Under the pieces are notes generated by a model. The model saw only the letters and a list, made by a program, of their open reading frames with translations, had not been told where the DNA came from and searched no databases. A DNA stretch of 64,000 nucleotides from Sporolituus thermophilus DSM 23256 (lineage in GTDB: Bacteria > Bacillota > Negativicutes > Sporomusales > Thermosinaceae), in the NCBI RefSeq assembly GCF_900102435.1, contig NZ_FNBU01000002.1:163580-227579 (forward strand), given 5' to 3'. The position numbers were made by a program, and so were the translations under genes. Shown in pieces: positions 42,987-52,147 of this stretch. How positions within the stretch are numbered: position 1 is the first letter of the stretch; every line of letters starts with the position of its first letter.

Positions 42987-44346
42987 GGGAAGATTTTTCC
43001 TCGCCGGTTACATATTGTTCCACGGCTAGACTGGTAAGCGGCGCAGCCGGTCTGGGGGGAGCGGTAACAGGCGTCTCGGCAGGATTGGCGATTTGGGGCG
43101 AGCGGCCTGCGGTCGTATGGCCTGGCGTCTCCTGTCCGGAGGACGAATTTTTCGACGGCGGCGGGACCGGAGGCTCTGTGGTTTGGTCCTGCTTAGCACC
43201 GAATAACTTTTTAAAAGCTGACCACAGACGGGAAATATGTTTTTTTGCAGCGCGATTGGTCTTCTCGCTTTGACTTTGCCCAGTTTCGCCGACCGGCGGC
43301 ACGGTAACGCTGCGGCCGACGGCCAACGGCGCGGGGGGTTCGAGTGTTTCCAGATAGCGCAAAATATTGGTGATAGTGCTGTAATCGGTACGATGGCCCA
43401 GTACGAGCGGCACTACCCTGCTCACATCACCGATTTCGACAACCCGCCGGCCGGCAGACAGCGCAGCCAACGTCGCCGCCGTCTCCAGCGCTTCTACCGC
43501 CCGCAAACTCTCCAGGCTAAAATCTATATATATCTTGGCCAAAAGATCGCGAATTTTTGCCGGAACGCTCATACCGGCCAGGTCGCCGCACGCCAGCGGC
43601 TTACGTACAGCTACATTGCTTTGCTTCGTCTGCTGACGGCAATTTAGAATTGATAAAATATCTTGATAGCTGCCAGGCCGTCCCATCACAACGACGATAT
43701 CAAAACGGTCGGCTAGTTGTTTGCGGATTTGGGCCAGTGCACCTGGTTCCTCGTCCGGGTTGGATGCCGCCCAAACGGTAACATTGACCGAAAATTCGCA
43801 AGATGGTAGACCTGTTTCTTCAAGCTGAATGCGCCCTGGTTTAGTGCCCATTACGTCCAGCAGTACGTCGACAAGCTCGGGGGCGGTATCAGCCAGTCGG
43901 TTAATCTCATCAATAAAAATAATCCCACGGTGGGCCTGGGGAATAGTTCCGGGCAGAAACGACGCCAAGGGTGAGGCACTATTCGTCAGTTTGGGCAGGT
44001 CAATGCTGCCCACTACGGTGCCGATTTTAGCGGCGTGAGAAATTTCGAGAAAAGGCCGGGGAACAGTTTCGGTGCCGAGTTTGGCAAGGGCTTCGGCGGA
44101 TAAGCCGCGATGCTCGGGACAATGCGGCGCCGCCGGGTCACAGTTGTATAGACAGTTTTTTACCCGTACAATGGGTGGCAGAAGCTCGCGCGCTGCCCGC
44201 ATGATGGTTGTCTTACCGGTGCCGCGTAATCCCTCAACATGTATATGAAAGGGATGTCCATTAACTAAAGCCGCTATCGACATTTCAACTGCCTGGAACA
44301 AGTTTTGGTTCCCACTGTGGCGCACTAACTGATGATAAAGCTGCAA
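42979..44346 (-). CDS. AAA+ ATPase, MoxR/ChlI-like
   Basis: A 455-residue AAA+ protein. Walker A VEGLRGTGKTT lies near residues 38-48, Walker B in GIIFIDEINRLAD; the Cys-rich stretch VKNCLYNCDPAAPHCP resembles magnesium chelatase subunit I. After residue 340 a low-complexity Pro/Ser/Ala tail of about 110 residues extends to the end. A TTG at 44346 follows GGGAGGGG by 5 bases; an ATG at 44382 is an alternative start. Its VWA partner overlaps downstream. Chlorophyll-type metal chelation is unlikely in this context. Confidence 0.72.
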   Translation of the reverse strand: MQLYHQLVRHSGNQNLFQAVEMSIAALVNGHPFHIHVEGLRGTGKTTIMRAARELLPPIVRVKNCLYNCDPAAPHCPEHRGLSAEALAKLGTETVPRPFLEISHAAKIGTVVGSIDLPKLTNSASPLASFLPGTIPQAHRGIIFIDEINRLADTAPELVDVLLDVMGTKPGRIQLEETGLPSCEFSVNVTVWAASNPDEEPGALAQIRKQLADRFDIVVVMGRPGSYQDILSILNCRQQTKQSNVAVRKPLACGDLAGMSVPAKIRDLLAKIYIDFSLESLRAVEALETAATLAALSAGRRVVEIGDVSRVVPLVLGHRTDYSTITNILRYLETLEPPAPLAVGRSVTVPPVGETGQSQSEKTNRAAKKHISRLWSAFKKLFGAKQDQTTEPPVPPPSKNSSSGQETPGHTTAGRSPQIANPAETPVTAPPRPAAPLTSLAVEQYVTGEEKSSHG

Positions 44347-44402
44347 CGAAACCCCTCCCTTCTTTTTTCTTATTGTATCCATTCCTCGCCCTACAATACG
44401 AG

Positions 44403-44427
44403 GCGGGCGTCCCCTGGGAACGCCCGC
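44403..44427 (-). other. GC-rich hairpin between the DUF456 and ATPase genes
   Basis: GCGGGCGT (44403-44410, plus strand) and ACGCCCGC (44420-44427) form an 8-bp stem, extendable to 10, directly after the DUF456 stop codon. No T tract follows on either strand, so it may be a pause or processing structure rather than a standard terminator. Confidence 0.45.
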
Positions 44428-44428
44428 A

Positions 44429-44914
44429 TTAAACAATAATGTAAACGTAAATAAGAATTATCATGAGAATAGCGCAAATAAACCGCAAGACTGCGGCAGC
44501 TACCAGGCGGACAAGCACCTTGGCCACAGAATTCCAGCGAGGCATAAACGTTTTACCGGCCACCAGCTCCCATAAAAGAATACCGATAGTTGGACCCAAA
44601 AGGGCATCGGCCGCGACAATTCCCGCCACATTGCCAACCGTGGCATTAGTGCAAAGCACCCGGGACAATTGGTGCCGCCGGGTGAGGTATACCCGTAGCC
44701 ACCTACCGCCGACTTCGGCCGTAAGCATTAACACGCATAGCAGCAGGGTGAGCCATGGCCGGAAGGTTGCAAATTCTGTAACGGCGCCATAGAGTACGGC
44801 AACGACAAAAATAATGACCGTGCCCGGGATTTTCGGCGATAGTGTTCCGACCAGCCCGCTCAACATCAGCAAAAACATTAAGTTTATTCCAAGTGAATAC
44901 CATAGCCACTCCAC
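44429..44914 (-). CDS. DUF456 domain-containing membrane protein
   Basis: A 161-residue protein with about five hydrophobic segments; the glycine-rich segment LSGLVGTLSPKIPGT is typical of DUF456 and includes its first repeat. Function unknown. GTG at 44914 is preferred, as AAAGG lies upstream and it fits the family length; an in-frame GTG at 44965 is the longer alternative. It follows the YkvI-like gene. Confidence 0.75.
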   Translation of the reverse strand: MEWLWYSLGINLMFLLMLSGLVGTLSPKIPGTVIIFVVAVLYGAVTEFATFRPWLTLLLCVLMLTAEVGGRWLRVYLTRRHQLSRVLCTNATVGNVAGIVAADALLGPTIGILLWELVAGKTFMPRWNSVAKVLVRLVAAAVLRFICAILMIILIYVYIIV

Positions 44915-44971
44915 GTCGTTCGGCCCTTTCCCCACTTCTTGCTTGGCCGCAGGTGCAACCCACACTAATCA

Positions 44972-45985
44972 TTATGTTTTTTTCTGTTTGTTTTTATGTA
45001 AAAAATAGGCAATGTACAAAATAAAGGTAGCCATAAACAGCCCGGTGACGCTCATGGTCAGCAGTATGGAACGTAAACCGGCAAAGCTAATAAGCCAGGC
45101 AAGAGCGGTGCCTAAACACAAGGCCGGCCAAAAAGAAAACCCGGTAAGCACGGATATTTGACAGGCATTAACTTTCATTGCCGGCGCCATTGTATTCATG
45201 AGCACGCAGAACAATACGACGTTAAACAATGCTCCGGCGGCAGAACCCAAAACATGATCGACTGCGCTGGCCAGCGCCAATGGCCCCTGCACACCGGTGG
45301 CCAGAACAAGCTGCGCCATTAGCAAGGTAATTAGCCCCTCAACGAATTTGGCCATTACGGCTAAACCTATTGCCCGGTAGCCCTTTTTGGCCAGATGAAC
45401 TCCCGCCTCGACCACCAATGCCGGCCGCATCCCCCCGGCGTTATAGCCAAGCAAAGCAAAAACCAATGGCCAGTCCACCGCTGCCAAAGAAACTTTCGCT
45501 CCCGGCAGTGACCATTCCAGTTGCGCTAAAGCGCAGCCGAGAAAAGGCACCAGCAGCAAGGCCATATAATTAGAGATTTTCAATACCTCTTCACCGTAGC
45601 CCGCGGCCAGCAGGGAAAAAGCGCAAAGACAAACACCAACGGCAACGCTATACGGCAGCCCACTCATACTGTGCAGCACCCAGCCGGCAAAATAGCCGCC
45701 GGTTAGAGCGCTGGCGGGAACACAAATCGTCAGAATTACGCTGGCCAAAACTTTTTTCCCAAAGCAGCCGAAAAGCCGCTTAACCACCACCATCAGTTCC
45801 TGCCCTGTTGTTACACCAATCCAGGCCGACAGGCCGGCCACCGCCGTCCCACAAATTAGATAAGCGACAAAGATCGTGGCGATTATACTAGGTCCCAAGT
45901 CGCCGGCTATATCAGGAACAACAGCCACATTATCGCCCGCAATATGTACAAGAGCTAACGATAACGCCGGTATCACAATCCACAC
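44972..45985 (-). CDS. YkvI-like multipass membrane protein
   Basis: A 337-residue protein with about 10 hydrophobic segments. The N-terminal GDNVAVVPDIAGDLG region and general plan resemble YkvI-type proteins of the APC transporter superfamily; the match is weak and no substrate can be given. The GTG at 45985 has AGGTGG 8 bases upstream; a GTG at 45997 is possible but directly abuts a hairpin (45997-46028). Confidence 0.5.
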   Translation of the reverse strand: MWIVIPALSLALVHIAGDNVAVVPDIAGDLGPSIIATIFVAYLICGTAVAGLSAWIGVTTGQELMVVVKRLFGCFGKKVLASVILTICVPASALTGGYFAGWVLHSMSGLPYSVAVGVCLCAFSLLAAGYGEEVLKISNYMALLLVPFLGCALAQLEWSLPGAKVSLAAVDWPLVFALLGYNAGGMRPALVVEAGVHLAKKGYRAIGLAVMAKFVEGLITLLMAQLVLATGVQGPLALASAVDHVLGSAAGALFNVVLFCVLMNTMAPAMKVNACQISVLTGFSFWPALCLGTALAWLISFAGLRSILLTMSVTGLFMATFILYIAYFLHKNKQKKT

Positions 45986-45996
45986 GGTCTTCACCA

Positions 45997-46028
45997 CCTG
46001 CTGCTATTATAGTATTAGTAGCAGCAGG
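45997..46028 (-). promoter_or_regulatory. hairpin at the start of the YkvI-like gene
   Basis: CCTGCTGCTA (45997-46006) and TAGCAGCAGG (46019-46028) form a perfect 10-bp stem with a 12-base AT-rich loop, ending at the ribosome site of the gene. Possible translation-control element. Confidence 0.45.
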
Positions 46029-46037
46029 CATTGGTGA

Positions 46038-46077
46038 ATCAAAAGGCTGCTGACGCACCTGGGCGCGCCGGCAGCCT
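46038..46077 (-). terminator. probable terminator of secDF
   Basis: AGGCTGC/GCAGCCT stem followed by TTTGATT on the minus strand, 18 bases after the secF stop. Confidence 0.55.
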
Positions 46078-46095
46078 GAATAACAGTTATCTTTT

Positions 46096-47007
46096 TTACT
46101 TTGCCCCCCGCGTCTTGAGTTCGATACGGCGGCGCTCTTCTATCTCCTTCCAGGTCACCCAGATGGGACTGGCATTGAATATGGAAGAGTAAGCACCGCT
46201 GGTGATACCAATAATAAGGGCCAACGCAAAATTCTTTGTCGTCTCGCCGCCAAAGAAATATAACGAAAGGGCAGCGAACAGCACCGTCAACACGGTATAA
46301 ATGGAACGGGTCATCGTCTGCCAAATGCTGCGGTTGACTAGTTCGGCAAGACTTTCCGACTTACGGTGTGTTTTAAGATTTTCGCGAATACGGTCGAAAA
46401 TGACGATAGTATCATTAATGGAATAACCGATAATCGTGAGGACGGCCGCAACAAAAGAAGCGTCAACTTCTAATTGCCAAAGGGAAAACACTCCAAGGAC
46501 AACAAGCACGTCGTGCAGGAGCGCGATAATTCCGGAAATGGCAAACTTAAATTCAAACCGGTAAGTTATATACAGGACCATCAGCGCCGAGGCGGCGGCC
46601 ACGGCCAGTGCGGCTTGGCGGGTCAGTTCCGAACCAATGACGGCGCCTACTTTTTCAATCCGCAGGATATCAAATTTGCCCAGTTTCTGCTCCAGCCCGC
46701 TCAGTACCGCGCGTCGTTCTTCTTCGCCCAGCACCTGGGTGCGGATAAATACATTGGGTGACGCTTCGGACTGCGTGGCAACCGTTGCCAATTGGATGGT
46801 GCTATTCTCTAAGTGATAGTCCTTAAGGACATCGCGAACTTCGGCTACTGTTACCGGCCGGGCAAACTTCATGTCGAGCAGTGTCCCGCCGGTAAAGTCA
46901 ATACCTAAATTAAAGCCCCGCACGGCCATGGAAATTAAGCCCGGGATAATAACGAGCGCAGAGAGCGCAAACCACCAATACCGTTTACCGATAATATCGA
47001 ACTTCAT
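46096..47007 (-). CDS. secF: protein translocase subunit SecF
   Basis: A 303-residue membrane protein that, with SecD, uses the ion gradient to help complete protein secretion. First helix at about 13-32, periplasmic domain with GIDFTGGTLLD, and the SecD/F motif GYSINDTIVIFDRIREN in the membrane half. ATG at 47007 lies 12 bases from the secD stop. Bacillus has a fused secDF; the split form here is the ancestral arrangement. Confidence 0.95.
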   Translation of the reverse strand: MKFDIIGKRYWWFALSALVIIPGLISMAVRGFNLGIDFTGGTLLDMKFARPVTVAEVRDVLKDYHLENSTIQLATVATQSEASPNVFIRTQVLGEEERRAVLSGLEQKLGKFDILRIEKVGAVIGSELTRQAALAVAAASALMVLYITYRFEFKFAISGIIALLHDVLVVLGVFSLWQLEVDASFVAAVLTIIGYSINDTIVIFDRIRENLKTHRKSESLAELVNRSIWQTMTRSIYTVLTVLFAALSLYFFGGETTKNFALALIIGITSGAYSSIFNASPIWVTWKEIEERRRIELKTRGAK

Positions 47008-47019
47008 CACATCCGCCCC

Positions 47020-48225
47020 CTATGCTCCGAATATTTTGCCGCTCTTGACAACATTGGCGTTCATCAATGCTTTCAGCATGAAACGGGTAACGGTAATGGC
47101 GGTAAACATGCTGAGAACGATGCCGAGGCCGAGCGTGATGGCAAAACCTTTAATCGGCCCGGTGCCCAGGAAAAACAGAACAACGGCGGCGAACAAGGTT
47201 GTCACGTTTGAGTCGAAAATCGTCATAAACGCCCGGTTGAAACCGGCGTCCATGGCGGCCCGGAGCGTCTTGCCGGCGCGTACTTCCTCTTTAAACCGCT
47301 CAAAAATCAAAACGTTGGCGTCAACCGCCATGCCCATGGAGAGAATAATACCGGCAATGCCCGGGAGCGTAAGGGTGGCATTTAGCATCTTCAATGCGAC
47401 CAACAAAAGCAGTACATACAAAAGCAGCGCAATATTGGCTACCAGACCCGACAGCCGGTAAAAGAGCAGCATAAACAGCACAATGGCAGCACTGCCTACG
47501 GCAAAGGCAATCTTGCTCTTTTCTTTCGAATCCTGCCCCAAAGTAGGTCCGACCGTTCGCGTCTCGACGATATCAACTTTTACGGGCAGTGAGCCGGAAC
47601 GCAGTAAAATGGCCAACCGCTGCGCCTCTTCAATGGTGCGGTTGCCCGTGATTACCGCCTTACCGCTGGGAATTGCTTCCTCAACAACCGGACTGGTCAG
47701 CACTTGCTTGTCAAGCAAAATAGTAATCCGTTTGCCGATGTTTTTTGCCGTCAAATCGGCGAATTTCCTGGCGCCTTCGTCCGAAAACTCCAGGGCCACC
47801 AAGTTGCGATTGGCTTGGTCAATCTGTGCTTGCGCATTTTTTAAATCCTTACCGGTCAGAACGGTAGTACCGCTTTCATCCTGAAACTCCAGCAGCGCCG
47901 TTTTGCCGAGCATCTCGATTGCCTTTTCCGGATCTTTTACACCGGGAAGTTCGACAATAATCCGGCGGTCGCCCTGGCGCTGGATGATCGGCTCCGTTAA
48001 GCCCAGCTCGTTCACCCGCCGTTCGATAATCTTGACGACCCGCTGTACAGCGTCTTCGTCTACCTTCGCTTCCGGCGTATCGACCGCTTCAAGCACGACA
48101 TGAGTACCGCCCTGCAGGTCAAGGCCTTGCTTGATCGACAAAGCGAGGGGTGAAATATAATAGCCGAAAATCCCGACAATTGCTAGCGCTGTTACCAAAA
48201 ACTTGGCTAAATTTCCCCATCTCAA
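47020..48225 (-). CDS. secD: protein translocase subunit SecD
   Basis: A 401-residue partner of SecF with six membrane helices: one at the N terminus, five in the last 170 residues. LDLQGGTHVVLEA, the periplasmic P1 region and MGMAVDANVLIFERFKEE are diagnostic. A TTG at 48225 follows GGGGGAG by 6 bases and is preferred over the TTG at 48240, which overlaps the ribosome site. A consensus promoter lies 45 bases upstream. Confidence 0.95.
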   Translation of the reverse strand: MRWGNLAKFLVTALAIVGIFGYYISPLALSIKQGLDLQGGTHVVLEAVDTPEAKVDEDAVQRVVKIIERRVNELGLTEPIIQRQGDRRIIVELPGVKDPEKAIEMLGKTALLEFQDESGTTVLTGKDLKNAQAQIDQANRNLVALEFSDEGARKFADLTAKNIGKRITILLDKQVLTSPVVEEAIPSGKAVITGNRTIEEAQRLAILLRSGSLPVKVDIVETRTVGPTLGQDSKEKSKIAFAVGSAAIVLFMLLFYRLSGLVANIALLLYVLLLLVALKMLNATLTLPGIAGIILSMGMAVDANVLIFERFKEEVRAGKTLRAAMDAGFNRAFMTIFDSNVTTLFAAVVLFFLGTGPIKGFAITLGLGIVLSMFTAITVTRFMLKALMNANVVKSGKIFGA

Positions 48226-48262
48226 CGGTTTCTCCCCCAATCTTTACATGTACACGAACATA

Positions 48263-48292
48263 ATTATAGCCGCCTTGTCGCCCAGTTGTCAA
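48263..48292 (-). promoter_or_regulatory. secD: consensus promoter of secDF
   Basis: Perfect TTGACA (48287-48292) and TATAAT (48263-48268), 18 bases apart on the minus strand. Confidence 0.8.
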
Positions 48293-48320
48293 TAATTGCC
48301 ATTTTATTGCCAATAACGAT

Positions 48321-48986
48321 CTATAACAATTGGGTACCGTTTATCCGCAGTCCGAAGCGGCAGTTTAAAAATTCCGCGGCCCGCCGGCACATAACCATTC
48401 GCTTTAAAAAGATTTCAAAATACTCCATTACCGGGCAGATTTTCGTGTCAATCGTAACGGATAGCGTAATCGTTCGCTGCTCGCGGTTGACGGTGAGAGC
48501 GCTGCTCTTGGCGGCATAATTCACTCGGTCATGGATTTCAAATTTCGCAAAGTCTTTCTCGCTAACCCGGCTGCAATGAACATCGGACTTATCGGCCAAA
48601 ATGAGGGCCGACGCCACATGATTTACCGCGTTGCCCCGTTCTTCCTCGTGATTGCCGATGGCCGAAATGACCAAAGCAATCTCCTCCGGCGGCATACCAA
48701 GATTGGAAAGGATATTATAGGCCATAATTGCTCCCATTCCACCATGGTTGAAACGATTCACAAGATTGGCGATGTCATGCAGATATCCGGCAATAGCCGC
48801 CAGCTCACAGTCACGTTCGCTGTAGCCCAAATCCTCCAGCACTTTCTTAGCCCGCCCTGAAACCAGGCCGGCATGACGCAGCCCATGCTCCGTATAGCCC
48901 ATCTGACTAAGATATTCGGTGCTGCGGGTAAGATAGACATTTACGACATGATTAGCTTTCAAGTCTGCGACGGTGATTGCTGACAT
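48321..48986 (-). CDS. HD domain-containing protein
   Basis: A 221-residue phosphohydrolase-type protein. His/Asp ligands appear as EHGLRHAGLV, AGYLHDIANLVNRFNHGG and GNHEEERGN, the HD layout. The C-terminal 60 residues, with charged beta-rich sequence, are not assigned. Substrate unknown; HD proteins act on nucleotides or cyclic nucleotides. It overlaps the small P-loop gene by 28 bases, a strong sign of co-expression. Confidence 0.78.
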   Translation of the reverse strand: MSAITVADLKANHVVNVYLTRSTEYLSQMGYTEHGLRHAGLVSGRAKKVLEDLGYSERDCELAAIAGYLHDIANLVNRFNHGGMGAIMAYNILSNLGMPPEEIALVISAIGNHEEERGNAVNHVASALILADKSDVHCSRVSEKDFAKFEIHDRVNYAAKSSALTVNREQRTITLSVTIDTKICPVMEYFEIFLKRMVMCRRAAEFLNCRFGLRINGTQLL

Positions 48987-49324
48987 TGCTGCTGCCTCCT
49001 GATATGGGATAATACCAGCTGAGCTACCTCTTCTTTGGTTAAGTTGTCCGTAGGGATGAACAAATCGGCATTGGCCCGCGCGTCGCGCAGCCGCTCGCGC
49101 TGCACAGCCAGTCTTTCTTCCCCCCAGGGGACGCTTCGCCGGCGGCGAATAGTGTCCAAAGTAGCATCAAGCATAACCAGGATATCCGGCTGCCTCTTTT
49201 GCCAAAGTTTTTTAATCCCCGAATGTTCCTGCGCTACGTTGTAAGCCTCAATTCCCAGCTTTCGGAGTCTATTGACCAGCGTGGTCTTTCCTGAAGCGCA
49301 GACACCGACAACAACAACTCGCAT
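48959..49324 (-). CDS. small P-loop nucleotide-binding protein, kinase-like
   Basis: A 121-residue protein with Walker A GVCASGKTTLVNR at its start, LVMLDATLDTIRRRR in place of a Walker B/LID region, and a helical end. Its size is well below that of the usual nucleoside or adenylate-type kinases, so it may be a minimal kinase. It is linked to the HD gene by overlap and follows the phosphatase gene by 12 bases. Confidence 0.6.
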   Translation of the reverse strand: MRVVVVGVCASGKTTLVNRLRKLGIEAYNVAQEHSGIKKLWQKRQPDILVMLDATLDTIRRRRSVPWGEERLAVQRERLRDARANADLFIPTDNLTKEEVAQLVLSHIRRQQQCQQSPSQT

Positions 49325-49336
49325 GCCATCACCACC

Positions 49337-50041
49337 CTAGCAGGGAAAGCTGACGCTAATCCTGCGGATTTTATGGTGGCTTTCCGCTTCACAAATGCCC
49401 ATGACGATTACCGTCATATCATCGCCCGCCCGGTTGTCATCCAGTTCCAGAGCATATTCCAAAATACTCTCGGCAATAAAGACAACGTCGCGTGGTTCAT
49501 TTTTTTCCAAAAGCCGCAGGAGAAAATTAAAATCGAAAACGCGCCCCCGTTTGCGTCCGGCGGCCTGAATCCCATCGGAATAAGACACTAAAATCATGCC
49601 CACTTCCAATGGCATTTCATGCATCAGCGGTTTCATCCGTTTATGCACGCCAATGGGGCTGACTTCTTGGTCGAATACCTCAATGCCGTACAGGCTTTTC
49701 ACCAGGACGGGACAATTTGAGTTACGGGAAAAAAGGATTGTTTGGGTATCTAAATCACTGCTTAAAATGGTAAGAGTAGATGACACCTTGCCGTCTTTCA
49801 TGGCATAGAGATAGTCGTGCACGGCCCGTGCCACCGCACCGTCGCGAGCTCCTTCGGCAATGAGGGATGCCGCCTTATTAACAACTAAAGAACTGGTATT
49901 TTTTGCTGCCCGGCCGCTTCCTTGCCCGTCGGCAAGAATCACCGAAATGCCGCCCCGTGGTCGTTCGGCTATCTCTACGCTATCACCGCACTCACTTACC
50001 GCATATTTATTTGTTTTAGCAATGCCAATTTTTACTTCCAT
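49337..50041 (-). CDS. SpoIIE/PP2C-type serine phosphatase
   Basis: A 234-residue metal-dependent phosphatase of the SpoIIE/RsbU group. Metal ligands appear in ILADGQGSG, VSYSDGIQAAG and AGDDMTVIVMG. No sensor or membrane domain is present. Such enzymes dephosphorylate anti-sigma antagonists or similar proteins; no such partner is adjacent. ATG at 50041 has GTGGAG upstream. It leads the unit with the P-loop and HD genes. A second, larger member is at 60320-61465. Confidence 0.8.
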   Translation of the reverse strand: MEVKIGIAKTNKYAVSECGDSVEIAERPRGGISVILADGQGSGRAAKNTSSLVVNKAASLIAEGARDGAVARAVHDYLYAMKDGKVSSTLTILSSDLDTQTILFSRNSNCPVLVKSLYGIEVFDQEVSPIGVHKRMKPLMHEMPLEVGMILVSYSDGIQAAGRKRGRVFDFNFLLRLLEKNEPRDVVFIAESILEYALELDDNRAGDDMTVIVMGICEAESHHKIRRISVSFPC

Positions 50042-50060
50042 GCTTTTCTCCACCGTATAG

Positions 50061-50092
50061 AAAGGCAAAATGTAAACCTACATTTTGCCTTT
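50061..50092 (-). terminator. long hairpin overlapping the end of the folate cyclo-ligase gene
   Basis: AAAGGCAAAATGTA (50061-50074) and TACATTTTGCCTTT (50079-50092) form a perfect 14-bp stem with a 4-base loop. On the minus strand the 3' arm ends in TTTTGCCTTT, giving a weak T-rich tail. It includes the stop codon of the upstream gene. Confidence 0.5.
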
Positions 50093-50671
50093 GCCACAAC
50101 GGAATATTCCTTCTTCTGTTAGCAGATAATGCATTGAAACGTCGTGGGTGGCGGCGGGTACTGCGTCAACAACCTGAAACGACCAAGCCATACCGACGAG
50201 CAACGCCTGCGGCGCCCGCGTCAGAAACCGGTCATAATAGCCAGCACCCATTCCCAGCCGGTTGCCGCCGCGGTCGAAGGCCACCCCCGGGACAAGAACC
50301 AAGTCAATCAGAACGGGATCAATATTCTTCGCGCGGGCCGGGTCAGGCATTCTAAGGCCTAGTCGCCCAGTAACCAAATCATCCAGGCCGCTTATCACCG
50401 CAGCCTCCATAATGCCATACTGCTGGCCCAAGACAGGTACACACACTGTTTTGTCCGCCTTCAGCGCATCAATAATAACGGCATCAGTCTGGGGCTCATC
50501 GGCCATCGCTAAATACAGCATGATTGTCCGGGCCGCCCGGTAGGACGGCCAATCCAGAAGATGACCATGGATTATGCGGCTTTGTTCGGCGACCCACTGC
50601 GGCGCCAAACGGCGCCGCTCCGCTAACATTTGCTGCCGCAATGCAATTTTCCGGTTATTTATTATTTCCAT
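50078..50671 (-). CDS. 5-formyltetrahydrofolate cyclo-ligase
   Basis: A 197-residue enzyme that converts 5-formyl-THF to 5,10-methenyl-THF with ATP. Motif GMGAGYYDRFL is diagnostic, with the basic N terminus NRKIALRQQMLAERRRL. It overlaps the yajC end by 17 bases. Confidence 0.93.
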   Translation of the reverse strand: MEIINNRKIALRQQMLAERRRLAPQWVAEQSRIIHGHLLDWPSYRAARTIMLYLAMADEPQTDAVIIDALKADKTVCVPVLGQQYGIMEAAVISGLDDLVTGRLGLRMPDPARAKNIDPVLIDLVLVPGVAFDRGGNRLGMGAGYYDRFLTRAPQALLVGMAWSFQVVDAVPAATHDVSMHYLLTEEGIFRCGKGKM

Positions 50672-50960
50672 TTTTCTGCGGATTTTGGTGGTGGCTTACG
50701 GCAGTGCGTGCAATCTCAATCTCCACCTTATCGGCTACCTTCAGGGTAACCACTTTATCGTTAATGGCGGTAATGGTACCGTAGATACCGCCGATAGTAA
50801 CAATCCGATCCCCTTTTTTCAGGGCGTTCAGCATCTCGGTACGTTTCTTTTGTTCTTTCTGTTGCGGCCGGTACAACAGGAAGTAGAAAATAACCCCCAT
50901 GAGAACGATTGGCCACGATGCCTGAATGAATTGAAGCACTTCCGGAGAAAATTCTGGCAT
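50655..50960 (-). CDS. yajC: preprotein translocase subunit YajC
   Basis: A 101-residue small membrane protein with one helix (about 13-31; motif YFLLYRPQQKEQKKR follows) and a conserved beta region (LKKGDRIVTIGGIYGTI). It accompanies SecD/SecF in the translocase. It sits between tgt and the cyclo-ligase, as in many Firmicutes (queA-tgt-yajC). ATG at 50960 has GGGAGG upstream. Confidence 0.94.
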   Translation of the reverse strand: MPEFSPEVLQFIQASWPIVLMGVIFYFLLYRPQQKEQKKRTEMLNALKKGDRIVTIGGIYGTITAINDKVVTLKVADKVEIEIARTAVSHHQNPQKNGNNK

Positions 50961-51017
50961 GTAATCACCTCCCATACTATTTCGCCAATATATTCCACGC
51001 TTTCTGACAAAACTCCT

Positions 51018-52142
<1,125 letters not shown>

Positions 52143-52147
52143 TTAAC

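Noticed and set aside
42979..44346. Magnesium chelatase of chlorophyll or cobalamin synthesis
   Set aside because: The AAA and VWA parts resemble ChlI/ChlD, but no large subunit or pathway gene is nearby, so I keep the general call.
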